A DNA stretch of 47,633 nucleotides. It comes from Phycisphaerales bacterium. Lineage in GTDB: Bacteria > Planctomycetota > Phycisphaerae > Sedimentisphaerales > Anaerobacaceae. The translations under genes and the position numbers were made by a program. The notes under the pieces were generated by a model that saw nothing but the letters and a program-made list of their open reading frames with translations, searched no databases and had not been told where the DNA came from. Each line of letters opens with the position of its first letter. The first letter of the stretch is position 1. Shown in pieces: positions 41,263 to 47,633 of the stretch. The DNA is taken from positions 1 through 47,633 of the forward strand of contig CP070806.1 in NCBI GenBank assembly GCA_020343675.1. Direction: 5' to 3'.

Positions 41263-42300
41263 TTATTGCGTCTGAAGGATGGGTTTCCTCTTTGCAAAGT
41301 ACCCATTACAGACAATCGACAGTTTCGTACCGCCTTTTAGGTTCAGAGTGAGCGTGTCGGAGAATCTTATCGTCTCGCCCGCAGGAGGGGGCGTTATCTC
41401 CACATCAAGCACGTAGCCGTTCGAGATTTCCTGCTGCTCCAGGAGTTTGACGCCGACGATGCCGCTTTTCGAGGCCACAGATTCAATCTCGAAATCTCTC
41501 TTGTAGTTGTTGAGCACCTTGACTTCCCTGACCGTCGGCGTTTCCGGCTTGGCGTCGAAAACAATAATCAGCGGCGGGGAAACCGTGTATTGCGGCAGCA
41601 CGTTGAACAGCAGAGAAACGGTCTTGCCTTCCGGATGCGTCAGCTCAATGTTGACACGCCCCTTGAGGTTCTTCTGCAGTTTCTCCTGATCCACCTTGGG
41701 CTGCAAGACAAACCTCGTTGCTTGCACCGAAGAGTCATAATCAGCCGTTATCGCCTCAGCTGTTGACTTGAATCCGGAGATTGAAAATGGCCGATCGTCG
41801 AGACTCCTGAGCGTGATTTCCGGGCAGCCGGCATTTTCCTCGTCAAGGAAAAGTTTCAGTGTGGACGGCTCGGCGACCACTCTGGCCACGACGATGGCTC
41901 TTATGCCGACCGAGACCTGGGGATTGGCCGGATCGTTGCTGCGCACGACCAACTGCCTTGTGAACTTGGCTGGCAGGGGGCCTGATTTCCACTCGACTTT
42001 CAGCACGCCGCTCTCGCCCGGCGCATACTCGGTCTTGTCGAGTTTAGTGACGACCCCGCAGCATCTTTCGACCTTTGTGATTTTCAACGGAGCGTCACCG
42101 GTGTTTGTGAATTTGACTTCATTTGCGTTCTGTGTGTTCGGCCCCACTTCTCCGAAATCGCAGAGCATCTTCTCGAACGTGATTTTTGGCGAAGGTCCAC
42201 CGACCTTGGGGGGTGATTTGGCCTGTTCCTGACAGCCGGCCTGCAGCAGCAACATGCAGCCGGCTGCAATAAGGCCTGACAGATAGTATGTTCGTCTCAT
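41263..42300 (-). CDS. DUF1573-containing lipoprotein
   Basis: DUF1573 marks immunoglobulin-like ASH/MSP-type domains of unknown role, frequent in Bacteroidetes and Planctomycetes. The 345-residue product has a lipoprotein signal (LQAGC, Cys23), then FEKMLCDFGEVGPNTQNANEVKFTNTGDAPLKITKVERCCGVV (about 43-85), the DUF1573 core with its CC pair, and further Ig-like beta repeats to the end. GGAG precedes the ATG and a promoter lies 55 bp upstream. The cytochrome gene follows after seven bases, so the two proteins are probably made together and may act at the same membrane (inference). Confidence 0.88.
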   Translation of the reverse strand: MRRTYYLSGLIAAGCMLLLQAGCQEQAKSPPKVGGPSPKITFEKMLCDFGEVGPNTQNANEVKFTNTGDAPLKITKVERCCGVVTKLDKTEYAPGESGVLKVEWKSGPLPAKFTRQLVVRSNDPANPQVSVGIRAIVVARVVAEPSTLKLFLDEENAGCPEITLRSLDDRPFSISGFKSTAEAITADYDSSVQATRFVLQPKVDQEKLQKNLKGRVNIELTHPEGKTVSLLFNVLPQYTVSPPLIIVFDAKPETPTVREVKVLNNYKRDFEIESVASKSGIVGVKLLEQQEISNGYVLDVEITPPPAGETIRFSDTLTLNLKGGTKLSIVCNGYFAKRKPILQTQ

Positions 42301-42354
42301 ATTCTAATCTCCAAATCAGATTCAGATGTAAGTTTCGGCTAACTAACGACCTAC

Positions 42355-42383
42355 AGTTTAGTGAAAAAAACACCCCCAGGCAA
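42355..42383 (-). promoter_or_regulatory. Candidate promoter of the DUF1573-cytochrome operon
   Basis: Minus strand: TTGCCT (42378-42383), 17 bp, TAAACT (42355-42360). Each box matches four positions of the consensus and the pair is about 55 bp from the ATG. Confidence 0.5.
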
Positions 42384-42625
42384 GGAATTTTCAGCCGGAA
42401 CCGGCACTGAGCGGGCGCCCAACGTCAGTCATCCGATGCGGACCGCGTGGTCGCTTGAATACGCGGCACCAATCTGCCTGGAGAAGGTCGATTCCGAGCT
42501 CGAAATCTGCTTTACCGCGTTGTATTCTGGCCGGCAGGGTTCGCTTTCGGCTGTCATCTTGCGCTATCAAGAGACACCCACCGCCCACCTTAATGCGGCA
42601 AATCACGCGCGACGCAAGATAGCAC

Positions 42626-42651
42626 CGCAATTGCAGCGTCCGAGAATTGCG
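42626..42651. repeat. 7-bp inverted repeat after the nitrilase gene
   Basis: CGCAATT (42626-42632) and AATTGCG (42645-42651) with a 12-base loop, 36 bp downstream of the minus-strand nitrilase stop. No T run, so terminator function is uncertain. Confidence 0.45.
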
Positions 42652-42686
42652 CCCGGGCCTGGCACAGACAACTGCTGCAACAGTCG

Positions 42687-43538
42687 TTAAAGGATCGTTC
42701 TCTTGCTCGACCGCGGGTCGCCGGCGATTTCGCGCCCGTTGCAGAGTTTGCCGCTGATGGCCATATCTCTGAAGCCGGCCATCGGGTCGTAGAACTCCCT
42801 GCTCAGATCGACCGTGTTGGCCATCAGGCCGGGCCGGTTTGCAGCGAGCTGGCGGACTATCACGCCGTCCGGCTGAATGAAGCACGATGGATAGGGAGCA
42901 TAATAGCCGCTTGAATTCGACATGCTCACCCAGAAGTGATTCGTCGCCGCCCGGCACTGCATCGTCTGGCGCATGATCTGCGTGTGCACGCTCGGCCCGC
43001 TCTGGCGGGCGTTGTAGAAGGATTGGAAAATGCACTGGACCTTCTGTCTGTACAATTCGCGATAGAGTTCGGGAAACCGCAGATCGAAGCATATCAGCAG
43101 CGAGCATTTCACACCCTTGAGGGTGAAGTTGACGAACCTGTTGCCCGGCGCTAATCGTCGCAGGTCGCCCGGCGTGCAGAACCGCTTATCGTAACGGTCA
43201 ACAATCCTGCCCTCGGGGTTGATCAGGTACAGGCTGTTGTGTGGTTTGTTCGGCTCGGTCAGCCTGTGCGTGCTTCCCAGAACAACCCAGAGACCCAGCT
43301 TGGCGGCCAGCGCCAAAACCTTCTCGCTCTCTGCGCCGAGCAGGTCCCAGTCGTACCCGTCGAAGTTGGGAAAATCCGTGCCGACGTAGCCGCTCAGCGC
43401 GCATTCGGAAAAATGCACGATGTCCGCCTTTGCTTTGCGCGCCTTATGCATGAATTCGCCGATCGCGCGGGCGTTTCGTCTAATCGAACGCCCCACGCCG
43501 AACTGACACGTCGCCACTTTCAAGACACCACTGGCCAT
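42687..43538 (-). CDS. Cytoplasmic carbon-nitrogen hydrolase (nitrilase superfamily)
   Basis: Nitrilase-superfamily enzymes hydrolyse amides, nitriles or carbamoyl groups with a Glu-Lys-Cys triad. All three are visible in this 283-residue protein: Glu45 in FSECALSGYVG, Lys118 in YDKRFCTPGDL and Cys150 in LLICFDLRFPELYR. There is no signal peptide. Size and motifs suit omega-amidase or N-carbamoyl amidohydrolase branches, but substrate is open. GGAG lies 11 bases before the ATG. It is divergent from a second, exported nitrilase-like gene 365 bp away. Confidence 0.88.
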   Translation of the reverse strand: MASGVLKVATCQFGVGRSIRRNARAIGEFMHKARKAKADIVHFSECALSGYVGTDFPNFDGYDWDLLGAESEKVLALAAKLGLWVVLGSTHRLTEPNKPHNSLYLINPEGRIVDRYDKRFCTPGDLRRLAPGNRFVNFTLKGVKCSLLICFDLRFPELYRELYRQKVQCIFQSFYNARQSGPSVHTQIMRQTMQCRAATNHFWVSMSNSSGYYAPYPSCFIQPDGVIVRQLAANRPGLMANTVDLSREFYDPMAGFRDMAISGKLCNGREIAGDPRSSKRTIL

Positions 43539-43600
43539 TACGTTTTCGCTCCGACTTGAAATCTATTCACCATCAGGTCAATCCTGAGTTTTCGGGCGGA

Positions 43601-43609
43601 ATTTTAGCA
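43601..43609 (-). promoter_or_regulatory. Extended -10 promoter for the cytoplasmic nitrilase gene
   Basis: Minus strand TGCTAAAAT is an extended -10 element (TGnTAnAAT), about 60 bp before the ATG. There is no recognisable -35, as is common for this class. Confidence 0.4.
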
Positions 43610-43641
43610 CAAACTGCCAAAGCCGTCCATCGGAATTTGAA

Positions 43642-43669
43642 TTGCCCGCCAAGCCCCTCAGGCTATAAT
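43642..43669 (+). promoter_or_regulatory. Promoter upstream of the exported nitrilase gene
   Basis: TTGCCC (43642-43647), 16 bp, and a perfect TATAAT (43664-43669). An ATG at 43668 overlaps the -10 box and therefore cannot be a start on this transcript. Confidence 0.55.
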
Positions 43670-43700
43670 GGCAGAGGCCATCAAACAAGCGCAAGCGACA

Positions 43701-43865
43701 ATGGCATCCGAGCAGACTCGCGATAGCGACAAGAAGGCAAAAGCCAAGATCGTCCGCGCGGCCATCCATGACATGGCGACGAAGGCGGGCATCGATTTGA
43801 GACGAGCAGAGGAAAGCAGGCGTAAGTACTTGTGTTCTGTAGAACCTATGCCATATTTGCCATAA
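43701..43865 (+). CDS. Possible small leader protein, 54 aa
   Basis: Downstream of the promoter a 54-residue frame starts at ATG 43701 (MASEQTRDSDKKAKAKIVRA) and is rich in Lys, Arg and Ala with a likely helix. It has no good ribosome site and I know no family for it. It ends 38 bp before the exported nitrilase start. It may be a small basic protein, a leader peptide or chance. Confidence 0.25.
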   Translation: MASEQTRDSDKKAKAKIVRAAIHDMATKAGIDLRRAEESRRKYLCSVEPMPYLP

Positions 43866-43903
43866 TCCGGATGATTGTGAGTTCTGACAGGAAGGAATTG
43901 AAG

Positions 43904-45265
43904 ATGGAGAAATGTCTAATATCAGGCGTGACGTTGATCACTTGTCTTTCGAGCTTCGTGTTTGGTGCCGGGGCGAGTGAGTTGGTGTCGAATCCGACGC
44001 TTGAGGCGGTCCGTCATTCTGCCGGAGCGGAGTTGCCGGAGGGGTGGTCGGTTTGGGAGCCTGCGTGGGAGAAAGCGGCGTGCAGGGTGCGAACGGATGC
44101 CGACGGGGGGCTTCTGATTGACAGTGTGGACCCGTACGCGGTGGGGGGAGTCACTCAGGATATCAAGGGTATCGAGGGAGGCAAGGCGTATGCGATTAAG
44201 GCCGAATGTAAGCTGCACGACGTTCCAGCGCCTTACCACTCTTTATTAGTGCGTTTAAGCTGGACGCGGGGCGGCAAATCGCTTCATCCGGCGGGGAGAC
44301 TTGTGCGCGGGCCGGTTGTTCACGGCAAGGTGGCGCGGTTCGACGATGTGCTGGTCGCGCCCGAAGAAGCCGACGGCGCCAGGTTGTCGTTAGAGGTCAA
44401 ATGGCTCCGGGGCGGCTCCGTGCTGTGGAAACGGGTGAGCATGCGCGAAGTGCCTGCGCCGGAGCCGCGGAAGGTCAAGGTCGGCACGGTATATCTGCGG
44501 CCGAAAAACAGCACGCCCCAGAAGAACCTCACGCTCTGGTGCGACCAGGTCAATGCGGCCGGAAAGCTCGGGCTCGATATTGTCTGTCTGGGCGAGACGA
44601 TTACCGCTGTGGGCACATCGGCCACTATCGAGCAGCGCGCCCACCCCATACCGGGGCCGGTCAGTGAGAAGCTTGCTGATGCGGCTAAGAGAAGCAACAT
44701 CTGGGTCGTGGCGAGCCTTAACGAGCGGGTCGGCGAGGTTGTTTACAATACCGCCGTGCTGTTGGACCGACAGGGTCGGCTCGCGGGCAAGTACCGCAAG
44801 GTCCACTTGCCGCGAGAGGAGTGGAGGCAGGGCGTTCGGCCGGGGCATGAATACCCCGTCTTCAAGACGGATTTCGGCAAGGTCGCCATTCAGATATGCT
44901 ACGATTGGTTCTTCCCGGAAGCGACGGAGATGTTTGCCCTTCAGGGGGCGGAGATCGTCTTTGCCCCGACCTGGGGCAATACGCTGCCCGATGAGGACGG
45001 TCAGGTCAACGGCGAAACTACCTTTCGGGTGCGGGCACGCGACAATGGCGTCTATATGGTTCCCTCGGTATATAGCGGCAATAGCCTTATCATCAATCCG
45101 ATGGGCAAGATTCTGGCCTCGAACGAGGGCAAAGAAGGCGTGTTCTGGGCCGAGATCGACCTGAACGAGCGAAAGCGTCTGGAATGGGTCGGGCACTGGC
45201 GCTCTATCGGGCCGCGCCACCGCATGCCCGGCACGTACAATCTTCTCTCGGAATCTTCCCAATAG
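43904..45265 (+). CDS. Exported nitrilase-superfamily hydrolase with N-terminal beta-sandwich domain
   Basis: A 453-residue protein with a signal peptide (CLISGVTLITCLSSFVFGAGA, about 4-24). Residues 28-185 form a beta-rich region with GWSVWEPAWEKAACRV and a regular strand pattern that looks like a carbohydrate-binding or jelly-roll module. From 192 on it is a nitrilase-fold enzyme with a complete triad: Glu231 in CLGETITAVG, Lys299 in KYRKVHLPREEW, Cys332 in IQICYDWFFPE. Exported nitrilases are uncommon; amide bonds in cell-wall or extracellular material are possible targets (inference). The start is set by AAGGA seven bases upstream; the frame is open further but without such a site. Confidence 0.85.
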   Translation: MEKCLISGVTLITCLSSFVFGAGASELVSNPTLEAVRHSAGAELPEGWSVWEPAWEKAACRVRTDADGGLLIDSVDPYAVGGVTQDIKGIEGGKAYAIKAECKLHDVPAPYHSLLVRLSWTRGGKSLHPAGRLVRGPVVHGKVARFDDVLVAPEEADGARLSLEVKWLRGGSVLWKRVSMREVPAPEPRKVKVGTVYLRPKNSTPQKNLTLWCDQVNAAGKLGLDIVCLGETITAVGTSATIEQRAHPIPGPVSEKLADAAKRSNIWVVASLNERVGEVVYNTAVLLDRQGRLAGKYRKVHLPREEWRQGVRPGHEYPVFKTDFGKVAIQICYDWFFPEATEMFALQGAEIVFAPTWGNTLPDEDGQVNGETTFRVRARDNGVYMVPSVYSGNSLIINPMGKILASNEGKEGVFWAEIDLNERKRLEWVGHWRSIGPRHRMPGTYNLLSESSQ

Positions 45266-45300
45266 AATCCGGTGCCGCCTCCGGCGAAGCAATAAATGAG

Positions 45301-45329
45301 TTGTCTTGGGGGGATTGGGGTGATATTGT
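45301..45329 (+). promoter_or_regulatory. Candidate promoter for tmk-holB-ricT
   Basis: TTGTCT (45301-45306), 17 bp, TATTGT (45324-45329), about 40 bp before the TTG start of tmk. Both boxes have four consensus matches. Confidence 0.45.
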
Positions 45330-45370
45330 CTCGTGCGCCATGATTACTTGTAATTGAAGGGTATGCGTCT

Positions 45371-45997
45371 TTGAGAGACAAACTGCAAGGCAAGTTCATC
45401 GTCCTTGACGGTCCCGACGGCTGCGGCAAAAGCACACAGGCAAAGCTTTTAGCCCGGTGGCTTGATGGACAGGGTGTGCGGACGAGTTCTTTTCGCGACC
45501 CGGGCGATACTGCTATCGGCGAGAAGATACGAGAAATCCTGCTTAGCCCAGAGCACGATGCGATGAGCACCAGAACGGAACTGCTGTTGTATATGGCGGC
45601 CAGGGCTCAGCTCTGGGCCGAGAAGATCGCGCCGGCCCTGCGGGATAGTCACTGCGTCGTCCTCGACCGGTGGTTATCGAGCACATGCGCCTACCAGGGC
45701 TATGCCGGCGGCTTCGGGATGGACAAGGTCATCAAAATCGCGACCGACTGTCTTGATCGGGTCTGGCCCGACCTGACCATCATTCTCGATGTGGACCTTG
45801 AAACCGCTTCACAGCGTTTGAACCGGCAATTGGACAGAATGGAGGCCAAGGGAGACGGCTACCACCAAAGAGTCCGCGAAGGCTTTCTGGAATTGGCCGA
45901 AAAGCGCAAAGACGTTGTGGTAGTCGATGCCACCAGGGACCTTGATATAATCCACAAAAGAGTAGTGCAACTTATCTCCGAGGTGAGTTTCAGATAG
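45371..45997 (+). CDS. tmk: Thymidylate kinase
   Basis: Tmk phosphorylates dTMP to dTDP for DNA synthesis. The 208-residue product has the P-loop GPDGCGKST (14-22), the DR motif VLDRWLSSTCAYQGYA (about 97-112), and a lid with RQLDRMEAKGDGYHQRVREGF, where the LDR-type Arg residues occur. Length is typical. The start is a TTG with GAAGGG eight to ten bases upstream; the nearby ATG at 45363 is in another frame and stops after three codons. The stop directly abuts the ATG of holB. Confidence 0.94.
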   Translation: MRDKLQGKFIVLDGPDGCGKSTQAKLLARWLDGQGVRTSSFRDPGDTAIGEKIREILLSPEHDAMSTRTELLLYMAARAQLWAEKIAPALRDSHCVVLDRWLSSTCAYQGYAGGFGMDKVIKIATDCLDRVWPDLTIILDVDLETASQRLNRQLDRMEAKGDGYHQRVREGFLELAEKRKDVVVVDATRDLDIIHKRVVQLISEVSFR

Positions 45998-47110
45998 ATG
46001 TCATTCAAAGAGATTTTCTGCCAGGACAGGGCGATTGATTTGTTGCAGCGGGCGTTTACGTCGGACAGATGGGCCCACGCGTATATCTTCGCCGGCCCGG
46101 AAGGCGTGGGCAAATTCAAAACCGCCCTCGAATGGGCCAGGCTGCTGCTCTGCGCCGAGCCGGTTGTCGAGGACGGCTTGGCCGACAGTTGCGGCTTGTG
46201 CCAGTCGTGCAGGCTTTTCGAGGCCGGCTCACACGCGGACTTCAATCACGTCTATAAGGAGCTGCTCGAATTCACAAAGGACAATAAGGGGCGGAAAACG
46301 CCCGTTGATTTGCCGATAGACGTGATTCGAGAGTATCTGATTGCCAGAGTCTCGACCAGGCCGACCCTCTCGAGCAGAAAAGTCTTTGTCGTCAGCGAGG
46401 CCGAGAAGCTAAACGTAGCTTCGCAGAATTGCCTGCTGAAGGTTCTCGAAGAGCCGCCTGAGTACTGTTCGATAGTGCTGCTTTGCACGCGGCTGGAGAC
46501 ACTTCTGCCCACCACCAGGTCACGATGCCAGACGATTCGCTTCGGGCCTGTCGATGAGTGCAGGACGGTCGAGAAGCTCAGAGACATGGGCCTTGAGGGC
46601 AAGCAGGCGCAATACTTCGCACGTTCGGCGCAGGGTAGCCTGGGCACGGCGTGCAAGTGGGCGGAGCTTGAATTAGCCGGTGCGGACCTGTACGAAATCA
46701 AGAAAAGGCTTCTGGGGTCGCTGGCCCGCTATGAATTCGCCGGCGCTCTGGACCTGGCCCAGGAGCTTTTGACGGACTGCAAGAAGGTCGCCGAAACCTG
46801 GGCGGGCCTTGATGAGGCCACAAGCAGGACCGATATCAATCGCAGGGCGGCCAGGACGGTCCTTCAGATGATTATCTTGGCCCTGCACGATGCGATGAGG
46901 TTCAACGCGGCCTCGACGAGCGAACCCGTGAACTTCGATCAGGAACAACAGATACGGAAACTGGCAGCCCGCTTCGATGCCGAGCGTGCCGCGGAAAAAA
47001 TCGCGGAGTGCTATCGTATGCTGGACTGGATTGAGTCCAGTGTCAATGAAAAGCTTATTTTCGAGCGACTCTTGTTAAGCCTTGCTGATTCTGCTACAAT
47101 GCACGTTTAG
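45998..47110 (+). CDS. holB: DNA polymerase III delta-prime subunit
   Basis: Delta-prime is part of the clamp loader. The 370-residue product has the AAA+ fold with a degenerate Walker A GPEGVGKFK (33-41; Thr replaced by Phe, fitting the non-ATPase role of delta-prime), a zinc site from Cys52, Cys65, Cys68 and Cys71, NCLLKVLEEPPEYCSIVLL (144-162), and the SRC motif in TTRSRCQTIRF that supplies the arginine finger to its neighbour. The C-terminal collar domain follows. It starts immediately after tmk with no gap, implying coupled translation. Confidence 0.9.
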   Translation: MSFKEIFCQDRAIDLLQRAFTSDRWAHAYIFAGPEGVGKFKTALEWARLLLCAEPVVEDGLADSCGLCQSCRLFEAGSHADFNHVYKELLEFTKDNKGRKTPVDLPIDVIREYLIARVSTRPTLSSRKVFVVSEAEKLNVASQNCLLKVLEEPPEYCSIVLLCTRLETLLPTTRSRCQTIRFGPVDECRTVEKLRDMGLEGKQAQYFARSAQGSLGTACKWAELELAGADLYEIKKRLLGSLARYEFAGALDLAQELLTDCKKVAETWAGLDEATSRTDINRRAARTVLQMIILALHDAMRFNAASTSEPVNFDQEQQIRKLAARFDAERAAEKIAECYRMLDWIESSVNEKLIFERLLLSLADSATMHV

Positions 47111-47151
47111 CGATGGGGTAGCCTAACGCTGTACGAATCCGGGTGGTTTCA

Positions 47152-47633
47152 ATGGCAAAAAACTCAGAACCAAAGGCCAAACAGGCAAGACATAAGAAGT
47201 ACATGCTGGTTCGGTACGGCCGGATGGGTGCGCTTGGGCTCTTCGAGCATCACGAGACCGCGATTCCCAAAGTGCAGGATCAAGTCGTCATCAAGACCGG
47301 CCGGGGTCTCGAATTGGGCCATCTCGTGGGCCGGCTCACCTCCTACCGAGGCGGTCAGTTTCGATTGAGTCAGGAACAGGTACAGGAATATTTCAACGAG
47401 AACGAGATCGATTTCCCTCAGGGGCAGGCCGGAAAATTCGTCCGCTACGCCACCGCAGCGGATGTAAGTGAGCAGCGGCACCTGCGGAAGATCGCCAGGG
47501 AAGAGATGGAAAGCTGCAGGAGTTTCGTCAAGGAAATGAACCTGCCGATGAAAATCGTCGATGCCGAGCATGTCCTCGGCGGCGAACGCATCATCTTCTA
47601 CTTCATGTCCGACGGGCGCGTGGATTTTCGCGG
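47152..47633 (+). CDS. ricT: RicT/PSP1-domain protein (3' partial)
   Basis: PSP1-domain proteins include RicT (YaaT) of the Ric complex that affects RNase Y, competence and biofilm development in Bacillus. The 160 visible residues start MAKNSEPKAKQARHKKYMLV, then RYGRMGALGLFEH and QVVIKTGRGLELGHLVG of the PSP1 core, and LRKIAREEMESCRSFVKEMN with the following VDAEHVLGGERIIFYFMSDGRVDF, the conserved RicT segment. The gene runs off the window. GGGTGG lies before the ATG. Its place after tmk and holB equals that in Bacillus. Confidence 0.9.
   Translation, partial: MAKNSEPKAKQARHKKYMLVRYGRMGALGLFEHHETAIPKVQDQVVIKTGRGLELGHLVGRLTSYRGGQFRLSQEQVQEYFNENEIDFPQGQAGKFVRYATAADVSEQRHLRKIAREEMESCRSFVKEMNLPMKIVDAEHVLGGERIIFYFMSDGRVDFR

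Larger units (their letters stand above)
42301..42686. other. 386-bp gap between two minus-strand genes
   Basis: The right part is downstream of the nitrilase gene, the left part is the promoter region of the DUF1573-cytochrome operon. Short frames exist without ribosome sites or recognisable protein patterns. Visible structures are a GCCGG-AA-CCGGC palindrome near 42402 and a 7-bp inverted repeat at 42626-42651. Confidence 0.5.
43539..43903. other. 365-bp divergent region between the two nitrilase-like genes
   Basis: Contains an outward-facing promoter for each side, a small doubtful frame (43701-43865) and the ribosome site of the exported nitrilase (AAGGA at 43892-43896). If the plus promoter is used, the message has an untranslated or short-peptide leader of about 230 bases. 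Confidence 0.55.

Noticed and set aside
40050..41351. A 433-codon plus-strand frame
   Set aside because: It is antisense to the tetraheme cytochrome gene, which has signal peptide, CxxCH motifs and a ribosome site on the other strand.
42361..42690. 109-codon plus-strand frame in the DUF1573-nitrilase gap
   Set aside because: No ribosome site, overlaps the DUF1573 promoter, and composition gives no recognisable pattern.

Overview
The window looks like chromosomal DNA of a planctomycete, most likely of the Phycisphaerae type; this is an inference from gene content, not from a marker gene. Supporting signs are a PilM/PilN-type GspL, a SpoVG carrying a zinc-ribbon insert, DUF1573 and c554-type cytochrome lipoproteins, secreted polysaccharide-active enzymes, DAP-type lysine synthesis, the MEP isoprenoid route, and a ferredoxin-dependent 2-oxoacid oxidoreductase that suggests an anaerobe. 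No mobile element, CRISPR array, rRNA or tRNA was found. Coding density is high and most operons use ATGA or GTGA stop-start overlaps.

Layout. 1-2.4 kb: the 3' part of an acidic-repeat membrane protein, dapB facing it, then rpmE behind its own promoter. 2.4-9.7 kb (+): prfA, a P-loop plus deoxyribosyltransferase-like fusion, deoC, pabB, pabC, a Nif3-family gene and scpB, a housekeeping run with several overlaps. 9.7-18.6 kb: a carbohydrate island with genes on alternating strands: a secreted alpha/beta hydrolase and a heparinase II/III-like lyase (-), a Gfo/Idh/MocA oxidoreductase and a class III aminotransferase (+), a galactokinase-like GHMP kinase (-) and a short NagA-like deacetylase (+). 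The kinase and deacetylase share a divergent promoter region. 18.8-21.5 kb: korDABC. 21.7-25.4 kb: clpX, an orphan DNA methyltransferase, ispE and spoVG. 25.6 kb: a small FlgM-like anti-sigma factor.

26.3-39.8 kb (-) is a type II secretion operon in textbook order, gspC-D-E-F-G-H-I-J-K-L-M, with an unusually long secretin (1062 aa), a 363-bp non-coding interval between gspC and gspD, and no gspO (prepilin peptidase) or gspN. Immediately upstream on the same strand are a DUF1573 lipoprotein and a tetraheme cytochrome lipoprotein with a degenerate metallophosphatase-like domain. 42.7-45.3 kb carries two divergent nitrilase-superfamily amidohydrolases, one cytoplasmic and one exported. 45.4 kb to the end: tmk, holB and the start of a RicT/PSP1 gene, an order also known from Firmicutes.

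How it may fit together (inference): the secretion system could export the hydrolase and lyase class of enzymes; released amino or uronic sugars would be handled by the oxidoreductase, aminotransferase, kinase and deacetylase; the ferredoxin-linked oxidoreductase would feed central anaerobic metabolism. Several translation starts were set downstream of the longest possible frame because strong -35/-10 boxes or Shine-Dalgarno sites require it, most clearly for nagA.
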